From NCBI GenBank assembly GCA_964498125.1, contig CAZCGE010000122.1:1-14184 (forward strand): DNA of 14,184 bases, written 5' to 3'. This DNA comes from CAMDBL01 sp964498125 (GTDB lineage: Bacteria > Pseudomonadota > Alphaproteobacteria > Rhizobiales > Hyphomicrobiaceae). The position numbers and the translations under genes were made by a program. The notes under the pieces are model-generated. The model was given only the letters and a program-made list of their open reading frames with translations, had not been told where the DNA came from and searched no databases. This document shows positions 1-6,284 of the stretch, piece by piece (position 1 is the first letter of the stretch; every line of letters begins with the position of its first letter).

Positions 1-135
1 TGTTCGCACTTCAAGCAGCTTGGGTTACACCGAGACAGTCTCGATGAAGAAACCACCGACTGGAGAGCCGTGTGCGGGAAAACCGCCTGCACGGTTCGGA
101 GGGCGGGGTGGGTGAAAGCCCATCCCGACCCCTAT
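1..135 (+). mobile_element. Group II intron, 3' end (domains V and VI)
   Basis: This is the 3' terminal part of a group II self-splicing intron; the ribozyme body and any reverse transcriptase/maturase gene lie before the window. Positions 65-97 fit domain V: arms GAGCCGTG and CACGGTTC pair, the catalytic AGC triad is at 66-68, a GAAAA-type loop caps the hairpin, and a small CU bulge sits in the 3' arm. Positions ~99-132 form a G-rich/C-rich hairpin consistent with domain VI, with an unpaired A at 128 as candidate branch point. Seven bases later the sequence reaches TAT (133-135), a usual 3' splice end. That places the 3' exon junction at about 135/136. Seen directly: the two domains. Inferred: the exact junction, and that the intron is full length. 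The subclass cannot be set from this piece, although domain V looks closer to the IIB/chloroplast-like type than to class C. Confidence 0.85.
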
Positions 136-140
136 CATGA

Positions 141-216
141 CCGGAACCCAGCGCAAGAAGCGTGCGTAGCACACGATATATTGCGTCCTTCGGACGAGTC
201 TTGCGCTGGGTTCCGG
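141..216. repeat. 18-bp perfect inverted repeat (REP-like)
   Basis: The arm at 141-158 (CCGGAACCCAGCGCAAGA) is the exact reverse complement of 199-216. The 40-base interior contains a small hairpin at 184-196 (CGTCC/GGACG). The motif TGGGTTCCGG followed at ~250 by GCCGGAATGACGG resembles the dispersed CCGGAATGAC/CTGGGTTCCGG palindromes common in alphaproteobacterial intergenic DNA. It starts 5-6 bases after the predicted intron end, so the intron may have inserted into or beside this element. Confidence 0.7.
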
Positions 217-291
217 CGCGCGTCGGCGCTGAAGGGCGCCTCCTTGGCCGGAATGACGGCCTACATTTCTCTATGTTAGCGCGTATGGGGG

Positions 292-307
292 CAGACCCAT
301 GGGTCTG
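292..307. repeat. 16-bp palindrome, GGGTCTGACCC family copy 1
   Basis: CAGACCCATGGGTCTG is a perfect palindrome. The surrounding bases match the copy at 7847-7872 almost completely (ATGGGG, one differing base, then the same core plus A). Two near-identical copies 7.5 kb apart in non-coding DNA point to a dispersed repeat rather than chance. Confidence 0.65.
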
Positions 308-386
308 AAACGAAACGCGCCAAGACCTCGATGCCGGGCAAACTTCCGCGGTCCGCCCCAGCACATTCCCTTGCCTTTTGTACGTT

Positions 387-398
387 ACGTTATAACGT
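387..398. promoter_or_regulatory. 12-bp AT-centred palindrome, possible operator
   Basis: ACGTTATAACGT is a perfect palindrome in otherwise GC-rich DNA and contains a TATAAC -10-like hexamer. No -35 box at proper spacing and no gene directly downstream on either strand supports a promoter, so its role is unknown. Confidence 0.25.
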
Positions 399-456
399 TG
401 CATTGGAGAAGGCACGGACTGCAACCGCATCAGCGGGCGACGGCTTTCGTCATCGA

Positions 457-486
457 GGGTCAGCGCAGCTGGTGTTCGGCTGACCC
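457..486 (-). terminator. Hairpin behind rimM, probable terminator
   Basis: GGGTCAGC at 457-464 pairs perfectly with GCTGACCC at 479-486 across a 14-base loop, beginning 7 bases after the rimM stop on the minus strand. No T-run follows, so it is a weak intrinsic terminator or an RNA-end-stabilising hairpin. The arms share the GGGTCAG/CTGACCC words of the palindrome family at 292, 7847 and 7919, so it could also be a member of that repeat. Confidence 0.5.
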
Positions 487-493
487 CGACCGG

Positions 494-1012
494 TCAATCC
501 TTGTCGGCTGCCGCGGGCAGGATGACCGTCAGGCGGCCACCGGCAATATCGACCTGGGGCACGAAGGCGGATTGGAACGGGATGGGCACGGTCTGGCGCG
601 TGCCTTCAAGCTCGATCTCGAGCAGATCGCCAGCCCCGTAGTTCCGCACGGCGATGACCTTGCCGACGGTTTTTCCGCTGGTGTCGACGGCGCTGAGCCC
701 GACCAGGTCGGCGTGATAGAAGGCATCGTCGCCAGGATCCGGAAGGCGGTCCCGGGTGACATACAGGGCAATTCCCTTGAGGTGTTCGGCGGCTGTTCGC
801 CCGGTGATGCCGCTGATGCGTGCCACCACGCCCTTATTCGAAACATGCAGCACACGCAGCGCAAAGGAGCGCGTGCCGCCTTCGTCGCTCAAGGGCCCGT
901 AGTCGGCGATCGCATCGGGGTCGCTGGTGTAGCATTTGATCAAGACATCGCCGCGGATGCCATGGGCCCCGACAATATGGCCAAGTAGGATGGGCTTGCC
1001 GACACCGCTCAT
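494..1012 (-). CDS. rimM: Ribosome maturation factor RimM
   Basis: RimM binds ribosomal protein uS19 and the 30S head and is needed for maturation of the 16S rRNA 3' domain. The 172-residue product has the usual length and both domains. The N-terminal RimM beta-barrel opens with GHIVGAHGIRGDV (about residues 11-23). The C-terminal PRC-barrel contains FYHADLVGL (98-106), NYGAGDLLEIE (124-134) and VPIPFQSAFVPQVD (142-155). The ATG at 1012 is chosen because it gives the family's N-terminus; an in-frame ATG at 1030 would add six residues and no clear ribosome binding site decides between them. A GrlR-like gene ends 23 bases upstream on the same strand, so the two may be cotranscribed. The usual neighbours rpsP, trmD and rplS are absent from the window. 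A group II intron lies downstream, where trmD would be expected. Confidence 0.96.
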   Translation of the reverse strand: MSGVGKPILLGHIVGAHGIRGDVLIKCYTSDPDAIADYGPLSDEGGTRSFALRVLHVSNKGVVARISGITGRTAAEHLKGIALYVTRDRLPDPGDDAFYHADLVGLSAVDTSGKTVGKVIAVRNYGAGDLLEIELEGTRQTVPIPFQSAFVPQVDIAGGRLTVILPAAADKD

Positions 1013-1035
1013 GGACCGTGAAGCTCGCATCTGGG

Positions 1036-1392
1036 TTAGACCGGTAACGGTCCGATATAGGTCAGCTTGATGCCGGCAAGCCGGCCGGTCCGGTCGATCG
1101 TGGCTTCCCGACTTGGCGTTACCTGCTCGAGTGCCGCCTCGATGTCCATGAGGGCGTCCTGCCTGCCAGCCCATAATCCGGTGATAACCCCGCCTTCATA
1201 GGCCATCGTCATCCAAATGCGAACAGGTTTCACCGCATTCCGCCCGTCGAATTCGTAGCTGCCGACAAACACGCTGCCGCATTGATCGGCGCCGAGGATC
1301 CTGCCGTCGCGCAACACAGCCAATCCCACACTGGCGCCAATTGTCGATGTCGCGGCAATACAGTCGACGCCGTAAAGACCCTCGTTCAACAC
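1036..1392 (-). CDS. GrlR-like small beta-barrel protein
   Basis: The 118-residue product resembles the GrlR family (lipocalin/calycin-like beta-barrel), first known as the negative regulator of the LEE type III secretion locus. Homologues of unknown role occur in many alphaproteobacteria. Family-like stretches are EGLYGVDC near the N-terminus, VGLAVLRDGRILGADQCGSV (residues 22-41), FVGSYEFDG (42-50), and the closing GRLAGIKLTYIGPLPV. The start is set at GTG 1392 because AAGGGAG lies 6 bases ahead; the next codon, TTG at 1389, is an alternative. The frame stays open upstream to 1626, but that part has no family resemblance. No type III secretion gene or GrlA partner is in the window, so a secretion role is not supported. 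It sits just upstream of rimM on the same strand. Assignment is by motif pattern only. Confidence 0.7.
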   Translation of the reverse strand: MLNEGLYGVDCIAATSTIGASVGLAVLRDGRILGADQCGSVFVGSYEFDGRNAVKPVRIWMTMAYEGGVITGLWAGRQDALMDIEAALEQVTPSREATIDRTGRLAGIKLTYIGPLPV

Positions 1393-1398
1393 GCTTGG

Positions 1399-1405
1399 CT
1401 CCCTT
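1399..1405 (-). promoter_or_regulatory. Ribosome binding site of the GrlR-like gene
   Basis: Read on the minus strand this is AAGGGAG, 6 bases before the GTG codon at 1390-1392. It decides for the short 118-residue protein over the 196-residue reading from ATG 1626. Confidence 0.7.
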
Positions 1406-1712
1406 GCATTATCAATGGATGTCCTGAACGTCGGTCGTGCATGTCGTGGACAGCTGGCGGATAATCCGTTAACTGACGTTCTAAGGCGTTGGGTCGACGA
1501 CACAATGTCGCTAGGCGGACCCATTCTGATCCCGTCCTGTCGACGGATGGCGGCGGTCCCGCGCGCGCAGGCCAAGCCGTCATTGGATAGCCGAAAGCAA
1601 TGGGAGCCATCAAAATTTGATTGCACAGTTTTCGGGTGGTTTGTGAAAAAATAAGAAAATTTTATCGATGATTGGTTAGTCCGCTATCGCCTCAATTAAG
1701 CATCCGTTAGCT
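1406..1712. other. Gene-free stretch with AT-rich core
   Basis: No convincing gene here. Base composition changes sharply at about 1612-1680, where A/T runs (AAAAAATAAGAAAATTTTAT and neighbours) stand out against GC-rich surroundings. This is the likeliest place for a promoter of the minus-strand GrlR-like/rimM pair, although I cannot name a specific -35/-10. CGGATAATCCG at 1458-1468 is an 11-bp near-perfect palindrome that could be an operator. Confidence 0.45.
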
Positions 1713-1814
1713 TTATTTCAGAGCAAAGCCCAATCTCTCGGCAATCTGGCTCTCGGCAATCTGGCGCAGATGCCGTTGGCCGTTCATGCCGGACGCCTTG
1801 GTCAATCGCCGCAT
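1713..1814 (-). CDS. Possible 33-residue ORF in phase after transaldolase stop
   Basis: Behind the transaldolase TAG (1866-1868) the same reading frame stays open for 50 more codons, to TAA at 1713-1715. An ATG at 1814 within it would give 33 residues beginning MRRLTKASGMNGQRHLRQIA and ending in GFALK. The C-terminal part looks like an amphipathic, Arg/Lys-rich helix with QIAES then QIAER, produced by a 15-bp in-frame duplication. No clear ribosome binding site precedes the ATG. It could be a small protein, a former C-terminal extension of the transaldolase cut off by a stop, a readthrough tail, or chance. I do not recognise the sequence. Confidence 0.25.
   Translation of the reverse strand: MRRLTKASGMNGQRHLRQIAESQIAERLGFALK
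1736..1765. repeat. 15-bp perfect tandem duplication
   Basis: TCTCGGCAATCTGGC occurs twice head to tail (1736-1750 and 1751-1765). The unit length is a multiple of three and keeps open the minus-strand frame that runs on from the transaldolase, duplicating five codons there. Confidence 0.85.
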
Positions 1815-1865
1815 GGCGCGCTGGGTCCAGGTCTGCGGCGCCGTGTCGCGGCGTGCTTGGGCGCC

Positions 1866-2522
1866 CTACACGATCTTCTGCCCCGTCTTCTTCCAGTCCG
1901 CCAGGAACTGCTCGAGGCCCTTGTCGGTGAGCGGATGTTTGACCAGAGCCTTGAGAACCGATCCCGGCATGGTGGCGACGTCGGCGCCGATCAGGGCGAC
2001 ATCACGCACGTGACCGACAGTGCGGATCGAGGCGGCAAGGATCTCTGTATCGAGGTCGGGGTAGTTGCTGTAGATCTGGCGGATCTCGCGGATCAGCTCC
2101 AGGCCGTCGAGGCCGATGTCGTCGAGCCGGCCGATGAAGGGCGAGACGAAGGTGGCGCCGGCCTTGGCGGCCAGCAGTGCCTGGACCGCCGAGAAACACA
2201 GCGTGACGTTGACCAGCGTGCCCTCCCCGGTCAGCGTCTTGCAGGCCTTGAGCCCGTCCCACGTCAGCGGCACCTTGACCGTGACGTTCTTGGCGATTTT
2301 GGCCAGGACGCGGCCCTCCGTCAGCATGCCCTCGTAATCGACAGCGGCCACTTCGGCGCTCACCGGCCCCGGCACGAGGGCGCAGATCTCGGCGATGGTG
2401 GCCTTGAAATCGCGGCCGGACTTGGCCACCAGCGACGGATTGGTGGTGACGCCGTCAAGCAACCCGGTGGCGGCCAAGTCCTTGATCTCGGCAATATCGG
2501 CAGTGTCGATGAAGAACTTCAT
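1866..2522 (-). CDS. tal: Transaldolase, TalC/FSA-like short type
   Basis: Probable transaldolase of the nonoxidative pentose phosphate pathway, moving a dihydroxyacetone unit between sugar phosphates in the cytoplasm. The 218-residue length is that of the small TalC/fructose-6-phosphate aldolase group. Visible marks are the N-terminal MKFFIDTADIAEIK, GVTTNPSL (24-31), the Schiff-base lysine in TVKVPLT (Lys83), and SPFIGRLDD (127-135). Glu57 in VSAEVAA, where fructose-6-phosphate aldolase has Gln, and Phe129 where the aldolase has Tyr, favour transaldolase over aldolase activity; this is inference from known family mutants. AGGAGA lies about 10 bases before the ATG at 2522. It diverges from priA across a 337-base region holding a nested palindrome. 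The stop is TAG, and the frame continues open behind it. Confidence 0.93.
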   Translation of the reverse strand: MKFFIDTADIAEIKDLAATGLLDGVTTNPSLVAKSGRDFKATIAEICALVPGPVSAEVAAVDYEGMLTEGRVLAKIAKNVTVKVPLTWDGLKACKTLTGEGTLVNVTLCFSAVQALLAAKAGATFVSPFIGRLDDIGLDGLELIREIRQIYSNYPDLDTEILAASIRTVGHVRDVALIGADVATMPGSVLKALVKHPLTDKGLEQFLADWKKTGQKIV

Positions 2523-2657
2523 GCCCCGGGGGTCTCCTGCGTGATCGCGCCGCGGCGAAGCCTGTCGCCCCGCCATTTGCGCCCACATAAGCAGGTTTGC
2601 GGCGGGACGCCAACGGCTGTAGCAGAGGGTGGCTGCTTGAAGACGCAGCAGTCGTCT

Positions 2658-2750
2658 GTAGGGTGCAATAGCCCGGCAGGGCGTATTGCACCGCAGTGGT
2701 GCGTCGCGACGAGACTGCGGTGCAATACACCTGCGGCTATTGCACCCTAC
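2658..2750. repeat. Nested double palindrome in tal-priA intergenic region
   Basis: Outer arms 2658-2673 (GTAGGGTGCAATAGCC) and 2735-2750 are perfect 16-bp reverse complements. Inner arms 2683-2697 (GTATTGCACCGCAGT) and 2714-2728 are perfect 15-bp reverse complements. CGTCGCGACG (2702-2711) lies near the centre. The word GGTGCAATA or its complement appears four times, so the DNA can also fold as two side-by-side hairpins, each with GGTGCAATA/TATTGCACC arms. The layout is like REP/BIME or MITE-type elements with a GTAGGGTGCAATA terminus. It lies between the divergent tal and priA genes and may affect expression of both. Confidence 0.85.
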
Positions 2751-2859
2751 GATTCTGCACTTGTCGGCCCACGATTGCGCCTGCCCTCGGCTCGCCGCGA
2801 TGCAAGGGCTAGGCTGTCCCCCTGATTCGTTCTCAGCTTCTCGTCCCGCGGCGGCGCAC

Positions 2860-5085
2860 GTGGATAGCCTTCTCGATTTCGGTGGTGATACGACGACGAC
2901 GAGCGGCGAGCTCGTCCCTGTCCTGATGCCCGTGGCGCTGGACCAGACCTACGATTACCTCGTGCCGGAGGGGGCCACGCTCGAGCCGGGTTGCTTCGTG
3001 CTGGTGCCGTTCGGGCCGCAAACGCGCATCGGCGTGATCTGGGACAAGAGCCTTGGTGCGCCCGGCAAGCCGGTCGATCCAAAGAAGCTCAAGACCGTCG
3101 TCGGCCGGCTCGATGTGCCATGCCTGCCCATATCCTCGATGCGGTTCGCCGAATGGATCGGCCGCTATACACTCGCCCCGCTTGGCATGGTGGTGCGCAT
3201 GATGATGAGCGCGCAGGCGGCTTTCGAGCCGCAAAAACCAAGATTTGGCGTGACGATCGTGCCCGGCGCCTTGATGCCACCGCGCATGACGCCGGCCCGG
3301 ACAAAGGCGCTGGAGATCGCCGCTGACGGTCTGATCCGCGCCAAATCGGCGCTGGCCGCCGAGGCCGGCTGCACCTCCGGCGTCATCGAAGGGCTGGTGA
3401 CGGCCGGCGCCCTGGTCGAGGTGGCAATACCCGAGAAGCGGTTCGGCCGGCCCGAGGCGCAACACAACGCCACCACATTCACGCCCGACCAGGACATCGC
3501 CGTGCACGCCCTGCGCGCCGCCGTGGACGCGAGCGCCTATTCCGTGTCGCTGCTCGATGGCGTCACGGGATCGGGCAAAACCGAGGTCTATTTCGAGGCT
3601 GTCGCACGCACCTTGGAAAAGGGCGAGCAGGCCCTGATCCTGCTGCCGGAAATCGCACTGACCAGCCAGTTCCTGTCGCGCTTCGAGACGCGCTTTGGCT
3701 GCCGCCCGGTCGAGTGGCACTCGGCGCTGTCGGGCCCCGAGCGCGGCCGAATCTGGCGCGCGGTGGCCAACGGCGAGGTGCGCGTCGTGGTCGGTGCCCG
3801 CTCGGCGCTGTTCCTGCCGTTCACCGACCTCGGGCTCATCATCGTCGACGAGGAGCACGACCAGGGCTACAAGCAGGATGATCGCGTGCATTACCAGGGC
3901 CGCGACATGGCCGTGGTGCGGGCGAGCCTGGGCAAGTTCCCGGTGGTGCTGGCCTCCGCGACTCCGGCCATCGAGAGCCACGTCAACGCGCGCAACGGCC
4001 GCTACCGGCACCTCGTCCTGCCAGGCCGCTTTTCCGGCACCGAGCTGCCTGAGATCACCGCCATCGACCTGAGACGCGAGCAGCCCGACAAGGGGCGCTG
4101 GCTCAGCAACCGTCTGGTCGAAGCGATGACCGAGACACTGGCCAAGGGCAAGCAATCCCTGCTGTTCCTCAACCGGCGCGGCTATGCACCGCTGACGCTG
4201 TGCCGCGGCTGCGGCCATCGCATGGAGTGTCCGCAATGCACGGCCTGGCTGGTCGAGCACCGCTTCCGCCGCCGGCTCAATTGCCATCACTGCGGCTTCT
4301 CGCTGCCGATCCCCGACAAGTGCCAGAAGTGTGGCGAGCAGGGCACAATGGTTGCCTGCGGTCCCGGCATCGAGCGCGTCGCCGAGGAGGTGGCCGAGCG
4401 CTTCCCCGAAGCCAAGCTGGCGCTGCTCTCCTCCGACCTGATCCCCGGCCTGATGGAAATGCGTGAGATCATTCGCAAGATCGAATCCAGCGAGGTGCAG
4501 ATCATCATCGGTACGCAGATCGTCGCCAAGGGTCACCATTTCCCCGACTTGCAGCTGGTCGGCATCGTCGATGGCGACCTCGGGCTGGCGCAGGGCGCCG
4601 ATCCGCGGGCGGGCGAGCGCACGTTCCAGCTGCTGCATCAGGTGACCGGCCGCGCCGGCCGCTCGTTCGCGGAGGGCCGCGGCCTGATCCAGACGCACAT
4701 GCCCGAGCACCCGGTGATGGCGGCGATCATCTCCGGCGACCGCGAGGCCTTCCTCGAGCGCGAAATCGCCATGCGCCAATCAGGCGGTTTGCCACCGTTC
4801 GGGCGGCTGGCAGCCCTGGTCATTTCGCATCGGCAAAAGGAGGTGGCGGAGGCCTTTGCCCGCGAAGTGGCCCGCCGCGCGCCGCCAGCCAGCCGCATCG
4901 AGGTGCTGGGCCCGGCCGAGGCGCCGATAGCGGTGGTGCGCGGGCGGCACCGCTGGCGCATGCTCGTGAAGGCGCCGCGCGAGCAGGACATCCAGGCCTA
5001 TCTGCGCGCCTGGCTCGACGCGCTGCCCGCCATCAAGGGCGACCTCCGGCTGACCGTGGACGTCGACCCGTACAGTTTTCTGTGA
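2860..5085 (+). CDS. priA: Primosomal replication restart helicase PriA
   Basis: PriA recognises collapsed replication forks and reloads the replicative helicase. With the GTG at 2860 the protein is 741 residues, close to the E. coli length (732). The 3'-DNA-binding domain comes first (LMPVALDQTYDYLVPEG, about 23-39). The superfamily 2 helicase follows with Walker A GVTGSGKT (234-241) and DEEH (330-333). All eight zinc-binding cysteines are present, as four pairs at 448/451, 457/460, 475/478 and 488/491. GTQIVAKGHHFPD and QVTGRAGR are helicase motifs V and VI, and the C-terminus DVDPYSFL is typical. The start is uncertain: ATG 2800 and ATG 2686 are in frame, but none has a good ribosome binding site and the extra residues lack family resemblance. 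No gene overlaps it on its strand; opgC starts 110 bases later. Confidence 0.96.
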   Translation: MDSLLDFGGDTTTTSGELVPVLMPVALDQTYDYLVPEGATLEPGCFVLVPFGPQTRIGVIWDKSLGAPGKPVDPKKLKTVVGRLDVPCLPISSMRFAEWIGRYTLAPLGMVVRMMMSAQAAFEPQKPRFGVTIVPGALMPPRMTPARTKALEIAADGLIRAKSALAAEAGCTSGVIEGLVTAGALVEVAIPEKRFGRPEAQHNATTFTPDQDIAVHALRAAVDASAYSVSLLDGVTGSGKTEVYFEAVARTLEKGEQALILLPEIALTSQFLSRFETRFGCRPVEWHSALSGPERGRIWRAVANGEVRVVVGARSALFLPFTDLGLIIVDEEHDQGYKQDDRVHYQGRDMAVVRASLGKFPVVLASATPAIESHVNARNGRYRHLVLPGRFSGTELPEITAIDLRREQPDKGRWLSNRLVEAMTETLAKGKQSLLFLNRRGYAPLTLCRGCGHRMECPQCTAWLVEHRFRRRLNCHHCGFSLPIPDKCQKCGEQGTMVACGPGIERVAEEVAERFPEAKLALLSSDLIPGLMEMREIIRKIESSEVQIIIGTQIVAKGHHFPDLQLVGIVDGDLGLAQGADPRAGERTFQLLHQVTGRAGRSFAEGRGLIQTHMPEHPVMAAIISGDREAFLEREIAMRQSGGLPPFGRLAALVISHRQKEVAEAFAREVARRAPPASRIEVLGPAEAPIAVVRGRHRWRMLVKAPREQDIQAYLRAWLDALPAIKGDLRLTVDVDPYSFL

Positions 5086-5195
5086 GGATGGCGCATGTCG
5101 TCATTGTGACACCGAAGTTGCGCAAGGTTGGGCTCGACCCCTTGTGAGTGTCAGACGCCGATGGTTTCCTCACGACATATGCCACGGAGCTTCGC

Positions 5196-6284
5196 ATGAC
5201 TCGCCCTGTCAACGCCGTCGATTTCTGGCGCGGGTTCGCCCTGGTGACGATTTTCGTCAACCACATTCCGGGCATCACCTACGAAATCTTCACGTATCGA
5301 AATCTCTCATTCTCGGATTCAGCCGAGCTGTTCGTGTTCCTGGCCGGCTGGTCGGTCAGGCACCTGGTTGGCCGGCCGGAAGATCCGACGCCAATCCACC
5401 ACTTGATTTTCCGGCTCGGCGGCCGAGCCTTCGCGGTCTACGCGGCGCACATGCTGATCGTCATGATCGCCATCGCCATGCTGGCGTTCTCCGCGCGTAC
5501 GCTCGACAATCCGCTGCTGCTCGAATGGCACAACGCCGCCGCCGTCTTCTCGAACCCGGCGGAAACCCATATCGGACTCGTGCTGCTCAGCCATCAGCTC
5601 GGCTATTTCGACATCCTGCCGCTCTATGTCGTGCTGATGCTGCTGGCGCCGCTGATCGCGGTCATTCATCGATGGGCGCCGGATTGGCTGGTGCCGCTCT
5701 CGCTGGCTGTCTATCTTTCGGCTCTGGTTTTCAGGATCACCGTGCCGACCTGGCCGACCGAAGGGCAGTGGTTTTTCAATCCGCTGTGCTGGCAGCTGGT
5801 CTTCGTGCTCGGCTTTGCGCTGTCGCGTGAGCGGGGACCGGGTGGCTGGGCGCGCGCCAATTTATACTGGATCAGGTGCGTGGCGCTGCCGATCGTCATC
5901 GCTGGCGCCCTTATAGTGTGGTTTAACTGGCGGCTGGATCCGACGCAGGTGCCCGAGCCCAAGCTGTTGTTCATCAACGGCAAGACCTTCGTCACGCCCA
6001 TTCGTCTCATCCAGTTCCTGGCGCTGATCGCGGTATTTTCGGCTGTCTATCCCACCATCGCCAGGTTCTTGCCGTGGCTGGTGGAATTTTTTTCCCAATT
6101 GGGGCGTAACTCATTGTACGTTTTCTGTACTGGTTCGGTCCTCAGTCTGGCCGGTCAGATCCTGCGCTTCTATTTTGGGGGCGGCCTTCTGGTCGACACC
6201 CTGTTGGTGGCGGTGGGCATCACGTTGATGGGAGTAAGCGCATGGTTGGCGGAATGGCGCGACAGGGTCGCAAAGCCCGCATGA
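5196..6284 (+). CDS. opgC: OpgC-family membrane acyltransferase
   Basis: OpgC proteins are inner-membrane enzymes that transfer succinyl or similar acyl groups to osmoregulated periplasmic glucans. The 362-residue product shows family marks near the N-terminus: VDFWRGFAL (8-16), a following NH pair (22-23) in IFVNHIPG, and SFSDSAELFVFLAGW (38-52). After these come about ten hydrophobic segments. The short hydrophilic C-terminus ends LAEWRDRVAKPA. ATG 5196 is chosen because GGAG lies 6 bases before it; the GTG at 5148 would add 16 residues without a clear binding site. Its TGA overlaps the ATG of the next gene (ATGA, 6281-6284), which indicates translational coupling with the secreted SGNH-fold protein. 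The substrate is not shown by the sequence, and no opgG/opgH glucan synthesis genes are in the window. Confidence 0.9.
   Translation: MTRPVNAVDFWRGFALVTIFVNHIPGITYEIFTYRNLSFSDSAELFVFLAGWSVRHLVGRPEDPTPIHHLIFRLGGRAFAVYAAHMLIVMIAIAMLAFSARTLDNPLLLEWHNAAAVFSNPAETHIGLVLLSHQLGYFDILPLYVVLMLLAPLIAVIHRWAPDWLVPLSLAVYLSALVFRITVPTWPTEGQWFFNPLCWQLVFVLGFALSRERGPGGWARANLYWIRCVALPIVIAGALIVWFNWRLDPTQVPEPKLLFINGKTFVTPIRLIQFLALIAVFSAVYPTIARFLPWLVEFFSQLGRNSLYVFCTGSVLSLAGQILRFYFGGGLLVDTLLVAVGITLMGVSAWLAEWRDRVAKPA

Larger units (their letters stand above)
136..493. other. Gene-free stretch between group II intron and rimM
   Basis: No open frame here looks coding. The stretch holds an 18-bp inverted repeat right after the intron, a 16-bp GGGTCTG-type palindrome, a 12-bp AT-centred palindrome at 387-398, and a hairpin just behind the rimM stop. 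Several open frames cross it in both directions, but none has a ribosome binding site or recognisable protein. Confidence 0.6.

Noticed and set aside
371..396. Promoter reading TTGCCT / TATAAC
   Set aside because: The spacer is only 14 bases and no gene follows on the plus strand.
1393..1626. 78-codon N-terminal extension of the GrlR-like protein
   Set aside because: The frame is open, but the extension has no family resemblance, while AAGGGAG lies right before GTG 1392 and gives the family length.
1770..2825. 351-codon open frame antisense to the transaldolase
   Set aside because: Shadow of the transaldolase frame, which has all family motifs on the minus strand.
2686..2859. Upstream ATG starts for priA (2686, 2800)
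   Set aside because: ATG 2686 lies inside the palindromic repeat, and neither start has a ribosome binding site or family-like residues.
2833..4779. 648-codon open frame antisense to priA
   Set aside because: It is the mirror of a GC-rich coding frame, has a low-complexity Ala/Arg/His/Gln-rich product, and covers a certain gene with intact motifs.
5148..5195. GTG start adding MSDADGFLTTYATELR to OpgC
   Set aside because: ATG 5196 has GGAG at ideal spacing and gives the usual OpgC N-terminus. The extension vaguely recalls an AtpH start, which often follows priA, but this is too weak to claim.
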